NCBI RefSeq assembly: GCF_001902635.1
Contig: NZ_MJAO01000002.1
Span: forward strand, 248,001-312,000
DNA length: 64,000 nt
From: Serratia marcescens
GTDB lineage: Bacteria; Pseudomonadota; Gammaproteobacteria; Enterobacterales; Enterobacteriaceae
Direction of reading: 5' to 3'
The notes below the pieces were generated by a model that made no database searches, had not been told where the DNA came from, and saw only the letters and a list, made by a program, of their open reading frames with translations. The translations under genes were made by a program, and so were the position numbers. Numbering within the stretch: the first letter of the stretch is position 1; each line of letters opens with the position of its first letter. Positions 43,194 through 52,097 of the stretch are shown here, one piece after another.

Positions 43194-43859
43194 ATGCGAC
43201 AGATTATTGCCAGCGCTTTCGTCAGCCTCGACGGCGTGATGCAGGCGCCCGGTCTGCCGGACGAAGATCGCGCCGGCGGCTTTCGCTTCGGCGGCTGGAC
43301 CGCGCCCTACTGGGATGACGCCATTGCGGAAACGATGAGCGATCTCTTCTCAACGCCTTTCGACCTGCTGCTGGGGCGGCGCACCTACGATATCTTCGCC
43401 GGCTACTGGCCGCATATCACTACCGACTCCGCCGCCGACCAGTTCGACGAATTTGCCGCCGGCATCGCCCGCATGTTCAATCAGGCGGTCAAGTACGTCG
43501 CAACCCACCACGGTGAAACGCTGGGCTGGGAAAACAGCCAGTGGCTGGGGCGGGACATCCTCGCCCGGCTGCGCGAACTGAAGCGCGGTCAGGGGCCGGT
43601 GCTGCTGGTGCAGGGCAGCAGCACCTTGATGCAACAGCTGCTGGCCAACGATCTGGTGGACGAACTGCGCCTGCTCACCTACCCGGTGCTGCTCGGCGGC
43701 GGCAAGCGGCTGTTCGATGAAAATGCGGCGCCGGCGGCCTTCACGCTGACCCAATCGGTGGTCTCGCCCGGCGGCGTGATCGTGGCTCACTACCGCCGCG
43801 CCGGCGAGGTGACGACCGGCGCCTTCGTGGCGGAAAGGGCCGCGGCGGCCCAGCCGTAA
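43194..43859 (+). CDS. Dihydrofolate-reductase-like (RibD C-terminal domain) protein
   Basis: 221-residue reductase-fold protein: QIIASAFVSLDGVMQAPG, LLLGRRTYDIFAGYWPHI, GPVLLVQGSSTLMQQLLANDLVDELRLLTYPVLLGGGKRLF. This is the same family as the protein at 18236 but a different subgroup, with a longer N-terminal insert. CAGGAGA precedes the ATG at 43194. Substrate unknown. Confidence 0.87.
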   Translation: MRQIIASAFVSLDGVMQAPGLPDEDRAGGFRFGGWTAPYWDDAIAETMSDLFSTPFDLLLGRRTYDIFAGYWPHITTDSAADQFDEFAAGIARMFNQAVKYVATHHGETLGWENSQWLGRDILARLRELKRGQGPVLLVQGSSTLMQQLLANDLVDELRLLTYPVLLGGGKRLFDENAAPAAFTLTQSVVSPGGVIVAHYRRAGEVTTGAFVAERAAAAQP

Positions 43860-43861
43860 AA

Positions 43862-43887
43862 AAAGGGCCGTTCGGCCCTTTGCTTTT
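43862..43887. terminator. Terminator between the DHFR-like gene and serralysin
   Basis: AAAGGGCC, loop GTTC, GGCCCTTT, then GCTTTTT. The run of A residues before the stem makes it usable from both directions. Confidence 0.88.
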
Positions 43888-43901
43888 TCCTCTCATCGCC
43901 G

Positions 43902-45518
43902 TCAGGCAAACAGGATATCGCTCTGCTCCACCAGCCCGACCACGTGGATCTTGAAGTCGGCGGCGTAGCTGTTGCTCTGGGTGTTCAACAGCAGCTCGGT
44001 GGTGCCGTTAAAGGCGTCGAAGTTGAGTTGGATCGTCCCTTTCTGGCCACTGAAGGCGCTGCCGCCGTCGATAAAGCGCAGCTCGCTCAGGCTGTTGTTG
44101 AAGCGCAGGCCGGAGAGATCGATCTTGTCGATACCGTGCTCGAAGTCTTCGATCACGTCGAATGCCGCCACCGTCGACTCTTTGGCGTTGAGATAGACGA
44201 AATAGTCGGTGAAGTTGTTGGCGTCTTTGCCCCCCCACAGATGATCCGCCCCCAGCCCGCCGTACAGGATGTCGGAACCGGCGTTGCCCGCCAGCAGGTT
44301 GTCCTGATCGTTGCCGATGATCACATCGCGCCCGCTGCCGCCGATGGCGTTCTCGATGATCGCACCGCGCGCGATAGCGACGTTCTGCGTGCCGCCGCCG
44401 ACGCTGGAAAACGCGCCATCGTTCAGGTTGATCATCTGCTGCTGGCTGTAGCCGGAGAAGTCCAGCGTGTCGTTGCCGCCGGCGTCCCACACCGCGAAGT
44501 TGACCGGTTTGCCGTTGTCCGCCGTGGCGGTCAGGAAATCGCGCCCGGTGTTGGAATTGAAGCCGTACACCGTGTCGCCGGTGCGGGTGCTCATATTGGC
44601 GCCATACAGCTTCTGGATCGCGGCGATGTCATCCACCATCGGGCCATAGCCGTACACCCCTTTGGTGTCGGCGCCGGTGTAACCGGCGTTGAAATAGCTC
44701 ATGATCGAATATTGCAGCGAGTCCTGATAATAGGCCGCGTCGTTTTGGTAGCTCGGATTGCCTAACGACGCATCATAAGATCCCGGGTGTGCCAGCCCCA
44801 ATGCATGCCCCAGCTCATGGGTGAAAGTCTGGCTGCTAAAGTCGCCGGCAACCGGCGCCTGGTGGGTGGCGAAATTTTTGTTGAACCACACCGTGCCGGC
44901 AAAGGCGTTATCGCTGCCCGGCTTGGTGCTCGGTGGGTAATAGGCGTAAGCGTTGATGGCGTTCGGGCCGCTGCCGGCGGCAACGCTGCCGTCGGCGCGC
45001 TGGGTGAAGTAGGCGAAGGTGATGTCCGCCCGATGGTGGATATCGGTGGACTGCGTCTGGGTAAAGGTCACGTTCGCCACATCGGCCCAAGCCTGCATCG
45101 ATTTCAGCGCCTGCGCCTGCGCCGCCAGGGTTAGCGGTTGCAGCCCCTTGTCGCCGTCACCGGTCTGGCCGATGCGGTTCAGCGCGCTCTGCGTCAGGAA
45201 GGAATAGGTCAATGTGACCGGCTGGTGATAGACCTGATCGCCATTGTACGACAGGCCCGGACGCGTCAGCTGATCGGCGGCGCGATCGAAGCTGAAGTTG
45301 TCGCGGATTTTACCCAGGTTGTTGATGGCGGCTCCGCCGCGCTGGTTGCTGTACAGGTTGGCGTTGTCCAACGTAAACAGCGCACCGTACCCCAGCCCAT
45401 CATAGGGGCTGCCGGGTTGGTGATAGTAAAACTGATAGTTGTGATCGTAGGGGGAAGTGGCGGCCAGGCTGGTGAACTCATCGTCATCTTGCAAAATGTC
45501 ATTGTGGTTGCGGCTCAT
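43902..45518 (-). CDS. Serralysin-family secreted metalloprotease
   Basis: 538-residue zinc protease of the M10B family. The active site H234-E-L-G-H-A-L-G-L-A-H244 and the Met-turn SIMSYF (M273, with Y275 as zinc-shell tyrosine) are present. Glycine-rich calcium-binding repeats (ENAIGGSGRDVIIGND, LLAGNAGSDILYGGLGADHLWGG) lie at about 389-430. The C-terminus ends DILFA, fitting a type I (ABC) secretion signal; there is no Sec signal peptide. At 538 residues it is longer than the classical 487-residue serralysin, mainly in the N-terminal pro-region, so it is probably a paralogue. No secretion genes are adjacent. A protease inhibitor gene is divergent. Confidence 0.95.
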   Translation of the reverse strand: MSRNHNDILQDDDEFTSLAATSPYDHNYQFYYHQPGSPYDGLGYGALFTLDNANLYSNQRGGAAINNLGKIRDNFSFDRAADQLTRPGLSYNGDQVYHQPVTLTYSFLTQSALNRIGQTGDGDKGLQPLTLAAQAQALKSMQAWADVANVTFTQTQSTDIHHRADITFAYFTQRADGSVAAGSGPNAINAYAYYPPSTKPGSDNAFAGTVWFNKNFATHQAPVAGDFSSQTFTHELGHALGLAHPGSYDASLGNPSYQNDAAYYQDSLQYSIMSYFNAGYTGADTKGVYGYGPMVDDIAAIQKLYGANMSTRTGDTVYGFNSNTGRDFLTATADNGKPVNFAVWDAGGNDTLDFSGYSQQQMINLNDGAFSSVGGGTQNVAIARGAIIENAIGGSGRDVIIGNDQDNLLAGNAGSDILYGGLGADHLWGGKDANNFTDYFVYLNAKESTVAAFDVIEDFEHGIDKIDLSGLRFNNSLSELRFIDGGSAFSGQKGTIQLNFDAFNGTTELLLNTQSNSYAADFKIHVVGLVEQSDILFA

Positions 45519-45583
45519 TGCATTCTCCTTTTACACAATAGGAACCCATTCGCTTTGCAAGACTATTCATCAGTCGTTCTAAT

Positions 45584-45599
45584 CTAAGCCAAGGCTTAG
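45584..45599. promoter_or_regulatory. Dyad upstream of serralysin
   Basis: CTAAGCC-AA-GGCTTAG is a compact inverted repeat about 65-80 bases before the protease start codon, a candidate operator. The rest of the 354-base gap (45519-45872) is AT-rich promoter DNA for the divergent protease and inhibitor genes; no convincing gene was found in it. Confidence 0.45.
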
Positions 45600-45872
45600 G
45601 ATTGACCAGTATAGTGATTAACCCCGGCGGCGCGAGGCCGCCTGCTCTCGCTCCACTGCGACGGGCATCAGGATGGAGAAAATCATAACAATTTGTATTC
45701 GCTCTACATTAATTAGAAAAGCAAGGGTATCGACGACCTGATGGCTCGTCTTTTTGGGCGTTTTATCGCCAGTTGGATCAGAATAAACGAGGATTAAAAA
45801 CCCTAATCCTTCTCTCATCATCGCGCCGGGAACGTGCTAAGGTGTGAACGGACAGCCGAGAGGAGTGACCCG

Positions 45873-46283
45873 ATGCCAACCCTTTTCCTTACGCGCGCCT
45901 TGCGCCGCGCCAGCCTGACAGGAGTCGTTATGAGCTTATTGTGCAGCAGTGCCTTGGGCAGTTCACTGCCGCTGCTGGAACCCGCCGCGCTGAAGGGCGA
46001 CTGGCAGCTCGCCGCCATCGGCGACGGCAAAGCCGTCTGCGAGGTGCAATTGAGCGACGAAGCGGTGGCCAACACCAACGCCTTCCGTTTCAGCGCCTCC
46101 GCCCAGTGCCTACAGCCGCTGGCGCTGTCGACATTACCGGTCGCCTGGCGGCCCACGCCGGACGGCATGACGCTGACCGACGCCGAAGGCGGCATGGTGG
46201 CGTTTCTAGCCCTGACCGCGCCAAAGCGCTATGAGCTGATCGACCGTAGCGGCCCTTCACGCTTCGTGCTGATCCCGCGTTAA
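45873..46283 (+). CDS. inh: Periplasmic metalloprotease inhibitor (Inh/SmaPI family)
   Basis: 136-residue exported protein. The signal peptide ends near SSALGSS, so the mature N-terminus would begin about SSLPLLEPAALKGDWQL; in known inhibitors the N-terminal residues enter the protease active site. The family core follows: VCEVQLSDEA, then AQCLQPL with the paired cysteine, and PVAWRPTPDGMTLTDAEGGMVAF. The two cysteines form the expected disulfide. It is divergent from the serralysin-type protease and most likely protects the periplasm from it. AGGAG precedes the ATG at 45873. Confidence 0.92.
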   Translation: MPTLFLTRALRRASLTGVVMSLLCSSALGSSLPLLEPAALKGDWQLAAIGDGKAVCEVQLSDEAVANTNAFRFSASAQCLQPLALSTLPVAWRPTPDGMTLTDAEGGMVAFLALTAPKRYELIDRSGPSRFVLIPR

Positions 46284-46288
46284 CCACC

Positions 46289-46810
46289 TCAGGCGAATAG
46301 CAACCCAAGCAGCGCGCCACCCGCCAGCACCCACAGCGGGTGGAGGCGCTTGCTCATGCTCAGCCCCGTCGCCAACGCCACGATGGCCGCCAGCCGCCAG
46401 CTGGGCGCGGAAGCCTCGGCGATCAAGATGCCGCTGGCCGCCACCAGCCCTACGGTCAGCGGCACCAGCCCAACCTGCACGATGCGGCGCCACGGGCGAT
46501 CTTTGAAGCGCCGCCAGGCCCCCATCACCAGCAGCGTGACGATGGATGACGGCCCAAATTTGGCGACTGAAGAAACCAACAGACCCGCCCAACCGGCCAC
46601 GTGCCAACCGACCAGCGGCACGATCATCATGTTCGGCCCCGGCGCGGCCTGTGCCATGGCGAACAACGCGCTGAACTCCTGAGCGCTCATCCACTGATGC
46701 ACCTCCACCACCTGCCGCTGCATCTCCGGCAGGATGGTCATGCCGCCGCCAAACGCCAGCAGCGAGAGTTCGGTGAAGATCAGCGCAAGCGCAAGCAATA
46801 CCCCGCTCAT
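46289..46810 (-). CDS. Chromate transporter family, C-terminal-half-type subunit
   Basis: 173-residue membrane protein of the CHR superfamily: LIFTELSLLAFGGGMTILPEMQRQVVEVHQWMSAQEFSALFAMAQAAPGPNMMIVPLVGW matches the motif region of one ChrA half. Its ATG overlaps the stop codon of the preceding gene (ATGA). Short CHR proteins work as pairs equivalent to one long ChrA; the substrate may be chromate or another anion. Confidence 0.88.
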   Translation of the reverse strand: MSGVLLALALIFTELSLLAFGGGMTILPEMQRQVVEVHQWMSAQEFSALFAMAQAAPGPNMMIVPLVGWHVAGWAGLLVSSVAKFGPSSIVTLLVMGAWRRFKDRPWRRIVQVGLVPLTVGLVAASGILIAEASAPSWRLAAIVALATGLSMSKRLHPLWVLAGGALLGLLFA

Positions 46811-47367
46811 GACGGCCAGCGCCACATCAGCAACATGCTCAGCGGCGCCAGCACCAGCATGGTCGGCAACAGCGGCAGGCGTAGCCAGGCGATGGCGATC
46901 AGCGCCAGCGTGACGATCGCCAGCGCCGGCCATTTACCGCGCAGCGGCAGCAGCATCTTTATCCCGGTCGAGAGCAGCAGCCCGGCGGCGGCGGCGGCCA
47001 GGCCGGCGAACACATGCTGCACGTGGGGATCGTTCTGGAAGCGTGCGTAAACCACGCCCAGCCCCACCACGATCGCCGTCGGCGCGCTAATCAGGCCGAG
47101 CAAGGCGCACAGCGCGCCGCGCAGCCCGCGAAACTCCATACCCACCGCCACCGACAGGTTGATCACATTGCCGCCGGGCAGGAACTGGCACAGCCCGAGC
47201 AGCTCGGTGAATTGTTCGCCGCTCAGCCAACGCCGGCGCTCCACCAACATGCTGCGCGCCAGCGGCAACACGCCGCCGAAGCCGATCAGCCCCAGCCACA
47301 GAAAGCCCACAAACAGCTCCGCGTTACCCGGCGCCGGGTGCGGTTTTAACGTATTGATATCTGACAT
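46807..47367 (-). CDS. Chromate transporter family, N-terminal-half-type subunit
   Basis: 186-residue membrane protein of the CHR superfamily: ELFVGFLWLGLIGFGGVLPLARSMLVERRRWLSGEQFTELLGLCQFLPGGNVINLSVAVG is the family signature. The ATG at 47367 is preferred to an upstream in-frame start by length and fit. It forms a translationally coupled pair with the second subunit, and a divergent LysR gene stands upstream, as is common for short-chain CHR pairs. Confidence 0.88.
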   Translation of the reverse strand: MSDINTLKPHPAPGNAELFVGFLWLGLIGFGGVLPLARSMLVERRRWLSGEQFTELLGLCQFLPGGNVINLSVAVGMEFRGLRGALCALLGLISAPTAIVVGLGVVYARFQNDPHVQHVFAGLAAAAAGLLLSTGIKMLLPLRGKWPALAIVTLALIAIAWLRLPLLPTMLVLAPLSMLLMWRWPS

Positions 47368-47456
47368 GACATTGCGTTCCACATCGCTTGTTTTGATGTT
47401 TGGTATCATGCGCGCCGCCGTGCCATGATGTCTAATGCATTCCGGAACAACTAAAG

Positions 47457-47471
47457 ATACCTTTGAGGTAT
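47457..47471. promoter_or_regulatory. Palindrome ATACCT-TTG-AGGTAT at the LysR start
   Basis: A perfect 6-bp dyad, matching the T-N11-A pattern of LysR-type sites, overlaps the ribosome-binding GAGG of the LysR gene. This position would suit autorepression and control of the divergent chromate-transporter pair. Confidence 0.6.
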
Positions 47472-47475
47472 GGCT

Positions 47476-48381
47476 ATGATCGAACTACGCCGCCTGCGGG
47501 CGTTCGTCACCGTGGTGGAAGAAGGCAACATCACCCGCGCCGCCGAGCGGCTGTTTATCCAGCAGCCGCCGCTGACCCGTCTGTTACAGGGTTTGGAAGA
47601 CGAATTGGGCGTAAAACTGTTGCACCGCCTGCCGCGCGGCGTGCGCGTCACCGAAGCGGGCGGCGTGCTGTTCGAGGAGGCCCGCGCTCTGCTGGCGCGC
47701 TCAGAACACCTGCGCGAAGCGGTGCAGCGCGCCGCCCGCGGCGAACAAGGGCACATCGCCATCGGCTTCACCAGTTCCGCCGCGTTGCACCCGTTCGTGC
47801 CCAATCTGCTGCGCCGCTACCGCGACATCCTGCCGGGCATCACTACCCAGTTGGAAGAGGCCGGCAGCGGCGAACTGATGGAGGCGTTGCTGGAACAGCG
47901 CCTCGACGCCGCCTTCGTGCGTTCGCCGGCCAGCGGCATTCGCGGCCTGAGCGTGGAGCCGGTGCTCAGCGAGCCGATGATTGTCGCCCTGCCGCTGGGC
48001 CACCGGTTGGCGCAAGAAACGCAGCAGCCGCTGCCGCTGGCCGAACTGGCTCACGAGGCGTTTATTCTCTATCGCCGCCCGGCGGGCCAGGGACTGTATG
48101 ACGCCATACTGGCCGCCTGCCACCGCGCCGGCTTCAGCCCCCGTATCGTGCAGGAAGCACCGCGCCTGCCGGCCACCCTCAGCCTGGTCGGCGCCGGGCT
48201 GGGGTTGTCAGTGGTGCCCGGCTCGATGCGGCGGCTGGGCGGCGACGGCATCGTCTACCGCACCCTCGCCGAAGAGGCGCAGCTCAGCGCCCCGCTTTAC
48301 CTGGCGCTGCGCCGCAGCCCGGCCTCGCCGATCGTCGAGCGGTTTCGTCAGTTGGTGCTGGAGACCGTGGGGGAGAGTTGA
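47476..48381 (+). CDS. LysR-family regulator
   Basis: 301-residue LysR protein: IELRRLRAFVTVVEEGNITRAAERLFIQQPPLTRLLQGLEDELGVKLLHRLPRGVRVTEAG, then the effector domain from HIAIGFTSSAALHPFVPNLLRRYRDI. It resembles the benzoate/chloroplast-operon-type LysR subgroup that acts on a divergent target. An ATG at 47470 lies too near GAGG; the ATG at 47476 has proper spacing. The likely target is the chromate-transporter pair. Confidence 0.92.
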   Translation: MIELRRLRAFVTVVEEGNITRAAERLFIQQPPLTRLLQGLEDELGVKLLHRLPRGVRVTEAGGVLFEEARALLARSEHLREAVQRAARGEQGHIAIGFTSSAALHPFVPNLLRRYRDILPGITTQLEEAGSGELMEALLEQRLDAAFVRSPASGIRGLSVEPVLSEPMIVALPLGHRLAQETQQPLPLAELAHEAFILYRRPAGQGLYDAILAACHRAGFSPRIVQEAPRLPATLSLVGAGLGLSVVPGSMRRLGGDGIVYRTLAEEAQLSAPLYLALRRSPASPIVERFRQLVLETVGES

Positions 48382-48408
48382 AAATGACGATCCCATCGCC
48401 CAGCCCAA

Positions 48409-49512
48409 TTACGCATCCGCATCCCAATGGCGGAAATAGCGTTTCAGCTTTTCAATGGTATGCCGCCACTTCGGTGCCGTCGGTTTACATACCGTATTCT
48501 GATTGCCGAAGAAGCCCACTTCATTGACCGCATCTTCTTCACTGCGGGTTTCCAGCCATTTCACCGGGACAAAATACTCTGACTTGTCCGGATCATCGGC
48601 ATTGCGGCGATACAGATCGCGATACTTAAGCACTTCCATCGCCGATTTTTCACCGTCTTCGGTGTTAACCGTAAAACTGCTGACAGGCTCTACAGCGCTC
48701 TGGACCAAACCGACGCCCACGTAGCCCGTTGCCGGGATCTTTACCCACACGCGGTCGCCGGGCTGGAGCTGTTTTAAGGTCTGGCTGTACCAACTGCCGC
48801 CACCGGCACTGATAAACCCGTAGCGGCGCGCCTCTTCCCAGCTCCGGCTGAACGGATCGCCAAATGAAACATAGAACTCCCCGTTCCAGGGATCTTTGGT
48901 TTTAGCGCTGGTTCCTGCGGTGGCCTGCGCGGCATTGGTTTGCGTCTCGCTCGGATCGAGAAGCCAGGCGCGGCTTAAGAACTGATCGTCACCGTGCTGG
49001 AACACTTTAAAGAACAGCACGTTAATCGAGATGCCATTCTTACTGAGATAGTCCACGATGCGCTCGGTCGAAGGGTCCAGTTCTGCCGCCACGATGATAA
49101 TTTGGTGTGACTGGTTAAGAGAGTCCTCTTCCAGCTCAGTGTTGAATCGTTGCTTAAACGCCTCCCCCAAATTGCCGCCGCCGGAGAATTTCTCGTAAAT
49201 CTGCGACAGACGATCGGCAGTGAGATCATCCACCCAGGAGGCGTAGTCCAGTGCCTGCGCCACCACCTCACGCGGTGTGCGATCGCGTTTCAGCTCAATC
49301 AGAATCAACGAGGCATCCGGCGCGATAGCCAGTAGATCGATACGCCCCTTATCGAGGGTATTTTCCTGATGGCCGATAAGCATCCACTGATCGGAGAGAA
49401 TGGTAGGATCGCTTAAGATCATCTTCTCCAGCAACTGTTCGCTGGCGAGTTTGCTGATGGTCAGTGGCTGAGGGGCATCACCCACCCGCCAAATTGCATG
49501 ATGAAGCGGCAT
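48409..49512 (-). CDS. Orphan PD-(D/E)XK nuclease-like protein (DUF91/NucS-like N-terminus)
   Basis: 367-residue protein of unknown role. The N-terminal domain has the order expected for a PD-(D/E)XK fold: a helix with E29, D59 in GRIDLLAIAPD, E73-L-K75 in LILIELKRD, and Q86-ALDYASWV. The C-terminal part (GDPFSRSWEEARRYGFISAGGGSWYSQTLKQLQPGDRVWVKI and GYVGVGLV) looks like a small beta-barrel such as a PUA/EVE-type domain. No partner nuclease, helicase or methylase is adjacent. It could act in DNA repair or defence; both are guesses. Confidence 0.7.
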   Translation of the reverse strand: MPLHHAIWRVGDAPQPLTISKLASEQLLEKMILSDPTILSDQWMLIGHQENTLDKGRIDLLAIAPDASLILIELKRDRTPREVVAQALDYASWVDDLTADRLSQIYEKFSGGGNLGEAFKQRFNTELEEDSLNQSHQIIIVAAELDPSTERIVDYLSKNGISINVLFFKVFQHGDDQFLSRAWLLDPSETQTNAAQATAGTSAKTKDPWNGEFYVSFGDPFSRSWEEARRYGFISAGGGSWYSQTLKQLQPGDRVWVKIPATGYVGVGLVQSAVEPVSSFTVNTEDGEKSAMEVLKYRDLYRRNADDPDKSEYFVPVKWLETRSEEDAVNEVGFFGNQNTVCKPTAPKWRHTIEKLKRYFRHWDADA

Positions 49513-50017
49513 CGTCCGTTCCTTAGTTTAACGCGGCGTCGAAAAGCGTATCCGCCAGGTGTAACTGGGTTTGCCGGGCGAATTGCGGACGGAATTAGCA
49601 TTGTTCGCAAATAAAAACGCCATTCCGTTTATTTCTTACTGTTTTTTCTTGCCTGCTTTTTAGCGGATTCAGTTACTCTAAACTTGATATTTCAAGCGTA
49701 TTTGTTGTCTTTAGCCCCTGTAAGTCCACGCTGGCAGAGATTTCAATAGTACTGGTCTATGATTTTACACAAGTCAATGCCTTAAGTAATGACCTGAAAT
49801 GAGTTATCAGGTTATTGACACCTCCATAATCGCTCCCCGTTCAGATGTCGCCAGACAATCGCATTACATCGAAAACCCCGGCCTACCTGCTGGCGGGCAA
49901 CTTCAATAATCAGGTTGAGGACTTGCAGGATAGACCGAAGGACAAGCGGGTCATGTCACCGCGCAGCCGCTGGCACCACGGCGAGGGAAGGCTCTCCCTC
50001 GCCCTCCGGCCTGCCGC
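49513..50017. other. AT-rich intergenic gap
   Basis: About 500 bases, the first 300 unusually AT-rich for this genome, without a convincing gene. A perfect hairpin GGCGAGGGA, six-base loop, TCCCTCGCC (49980-50003) lies just 3' of the alpha/beta hydrolase gene; it lacks a T-run. A short open frame from 49845 is probably chance. Confidence 0.6.
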
Positions 50018-50941
50018 TTACAACGTGGCGTTAAAGAACGGCACCAGCTTCTCCAGCGCCTGGGCTACCGGCTCCGGTTTGTCGTAGAGATCGTAATGCG
50101 ACCAGCCTTCCACCACCACCAGCTCTTTGTGCGGCGATTTGGCGCGGCGCACGATCTCATAGCCGTCACGCAACGCGCCGAACAGGCCGGGTTTGCTGCC
50201 GACGATCACCAACAGCGGCTGGGTCAGCAGCACTTCCGCCAGGTGGAACGCGTCCCAGCCCACAGCCACCGCGTTATGGGAATACAGCGTCTTGTTTACG
50301 CCGTTCGGCTTCTCGCCGCGTGCCGTACGGTAGTATTCCGTCGCCTCGCGCAGATCGATATCGGCACCGTCTTGTTGTGCCGCCTCCACGCTCGGGTACA
50401 GTCCTACGTCCACGCGCAGTGCCGCACCGCGCGCCTCTGCGGTGCGCTGCCGGGCAATATCCTCCAGAAAAGCCACAGGATCGCCATTGGCCAACACGCC
50501 CTCGCGCATCACCCGGCCATAGTTGGCGCCGGTGATGGTCGCCACCGCTTTGATGCGCCGCTCCGTCATCGAAGCGTTGATGGCGTAACCGCCACCGCCG
50601 CAGATGCCGAGCACGCCGATACGCTGGTCGTCAACGTAATCCAGCGTCACCAGATAATCGGTCACAACGCGGAAATCTTCCACGCGCTGGGCGGGATCTT
50701 CGATAAAGCGCGGTTCGCCGCCGCTCTCGCCCTGGAAGCTGGCGTCGAACGCGATGACCACAAAGCCGGCTTTCGCCAGCGCCGCGCCATAGACGTTGCC
50801 CGAGGTCTGTTCTTTGCAGCTGCCGATCGGGTGGGCGCTGATGATCGCCGGGTATTTCTTCCGCTCGTCGAAATCCGGCGGGAAATGAATATCCGCCGCG
50901 ATGTCCCAATACTGACGTTTGATTTTGACTGTTTTCATCAT
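50018..50941 (-). CDS. Alpha/beta hydrolase (dienelactone-hydrolase-like)
   Basis: 307-residue hydrolase. It starts KTVKIKRQYWDIAADIHFP, with the oxyanion region AIISAHPIGSCKEQT, the nucleophile elbow GVLGICGGGGYA in which cysteine stands for the usual serine, a later LLVIVGSKPGLFG strand and a C-terminal histidine in VEGWSHYDLYDKPEPV. The Cys-for-Ser elbow is seen in dienelactone-hydrolase relatives. AGGA precedes the ATG at 50941. Divergent from a LysR gene. Confidence 0.85.
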   Translation of the reverse strand: MMKTVKIKRQYWDIAADIHFPPDFDERKKYPAIISAHPIGSCKEQTSGNVYGAALAKAGFVVIAFDASFQGESGGEPRFIEDPAQRVEDFRVVTDYLVTLDYVDDQRIGVLGICGGGGYAINASMTERRIKAVATITGANYGRVMREGVLANGDPVAFLEDIARQRTAEARGAALRVDVGLYPSVEAAQQDGADIDLREATEYYRTARGEKPNGVNKTLYSHNAVAVGWDAFHLAEVLLTQPLLVIVGSKPGLFGALRDGYEIVRRAKSPHKELVVVEGWSHYDLYDKPEPVAQALEKLVPFFNATL

Positions 50942-51089
50942 GAGTTCCTCACAGGGTTGCAGGCTCGGGAAACGCATTCGGCATCGCTTCCTCTGGGATA
51001 GCGCTCACTTTAGACGCCGTATTGTTCTTTGAGAAGCACAGGGAATGGACTACAGTGTTAAGCTGTTATTTACAATGCGGAGCGTATCG

Positions 51090-52001
51090 ATGGAGCCTTC
51101 CCTGCTTCCTTCATTGGCGTGGTTCGCGCATATCGCGCAGCATCGCAGCTTTACCAAAGCGGCGGCCCAAATGGGCGTTTCCCGCGCCGCGCTGTCGCAA
51201 AACCTGAAGGCGCTGGAAAAACAGCTGAACGTCAAGCTGCTCTACCGCACCACCCGCGATATGTCGCTCACGGAGGAAGGGCAACGCCTGCTTGAAGCTC
51301 TGGCCCCCGCCCTCAACGCAATCGAACACGCCGTCGGTACGCTGGAAGAGCGTCGCCATGAGCCGGCGGGGCTGCTGCGGATAAACGCCTCGCGCACGGC
51401 CGCCAAGCACTTTATCGAACCGCATGTCGGCGAATTTCTGGCGCGCTATCCCAGGCTGAAACTTGAGCTGGTGATGGACGACGGCATGGCCAGCATCATT
51501 TCCGAAGGCTACGACGCCGGCGTGCGGCTGGGTGAAAGCCTCGCCGAGCATATGGTGGCGATCCCCATCACCCCGCAGGTGCAACTGGTGGCGGTGGCCA
51601 CGCCGCAGTACCTCAGCCGTTACGGCACGCCCGCCACGCCGGCGGATCTGGTCAACCACAACTGCATCGCTTTTCGCCACGCCACGAGTGGTGCCATTTA
51701 TCAATGGGAGTTTTCCACCGTCGAGCGGCACGCGCGCCATACCTTTTCCGTCGAACCGAAAGGCAGTGTGATCACCAACGACGACGACGGCATGATCCGC
51801 GCCGCATTGCAACATGTCGGCATTATTCAGCACTTTGATTTCGCCGTGAAGGCACTGGTGGAACGCGGTGAATTGGTGCGGATCCTGCAGCCCTGGTCGC
51901 AGCCGTTTCCCGGCTTCTACCTGTATATCCCCTCCCGTGAGCACATGTCTTCCAAGGTCAGGGCGCTGCTGGACTTTCTGGTCGAAAAGCGCGCAGGCTA
52001 A
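51090..52001 (+). CDS. LysR-family regulator
   Basis: 303-residue LysR protein: LAWFAHIAQHRSFTKAAAQMGVSRAALSQNLKALEKQLNVKLLYRTTRDMSLTEEG, then GLLRINASRTAAKHFIEPHVGEFLARYPRLKLELV. It belongs to the large AaeR/DmlR-like group. The ATG at 51090 follows GGAG at seven bases; frames upstream add unlikely residues. Its target is probably the divergent alpha/beta hydrolase gene. Confidence 0.9.
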   Translation: MEPSLLPSLAWFAHIAQHRSFTKAAAQMGVSRAALSQNLKALEKQLNVKLLYRTTRDMSLTEEGQRLLEALAPALNAIEHAVGTLEERRHEPAGLLRINASRTAAKHFIEPHVGEFLARYPRLKLELVMDDGMASIISEGYDAGVRLGESLAEHMVAIPITPQVQLVAVATPQYLSRYGTPATPADLVNHNCIAFRHATSGAIYQWEFSTVERHARHTFSVEPKGSVITNDDDGMIRAALQHVGIIQHFDFAVKALVERGELVRILQPWSQPFPGFYLYIPSREHMSSKVRALLDFLVEKRAG

Positions 52002-52020
52002 GCCGGCCTGCGCGCCTTTT
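51990..52020 (+). terminator. Terminator at the LysR stop codon
   Basis: CGCGCAGG (51990-51997), nine-base loop containing the TAA stop, CCTGCGCG (52007-52014), followed by CCTTTT. Confidence 0.7.
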
Positions 52021-52097
52021 CACTTTACTGCCTATGCAGTTCCGCTGCCCTTTAATGGGGCAACGACAACGGCTTCCTGAGCAGCAATTCCGACATA

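Noticed and set aside
45618-45821. Short minus-strand open frame between serralysin and its inhibitor
   Set aside because: No ribosome-binding site or family resemblance, and it lies in AT-rich promoter DNA.
49845-50087. Open frame from 49845 on the plus strand
   Set aside because: No recognisable domain, runs into the hydrolase gene on the other strand and over a hairpin; probably chance.
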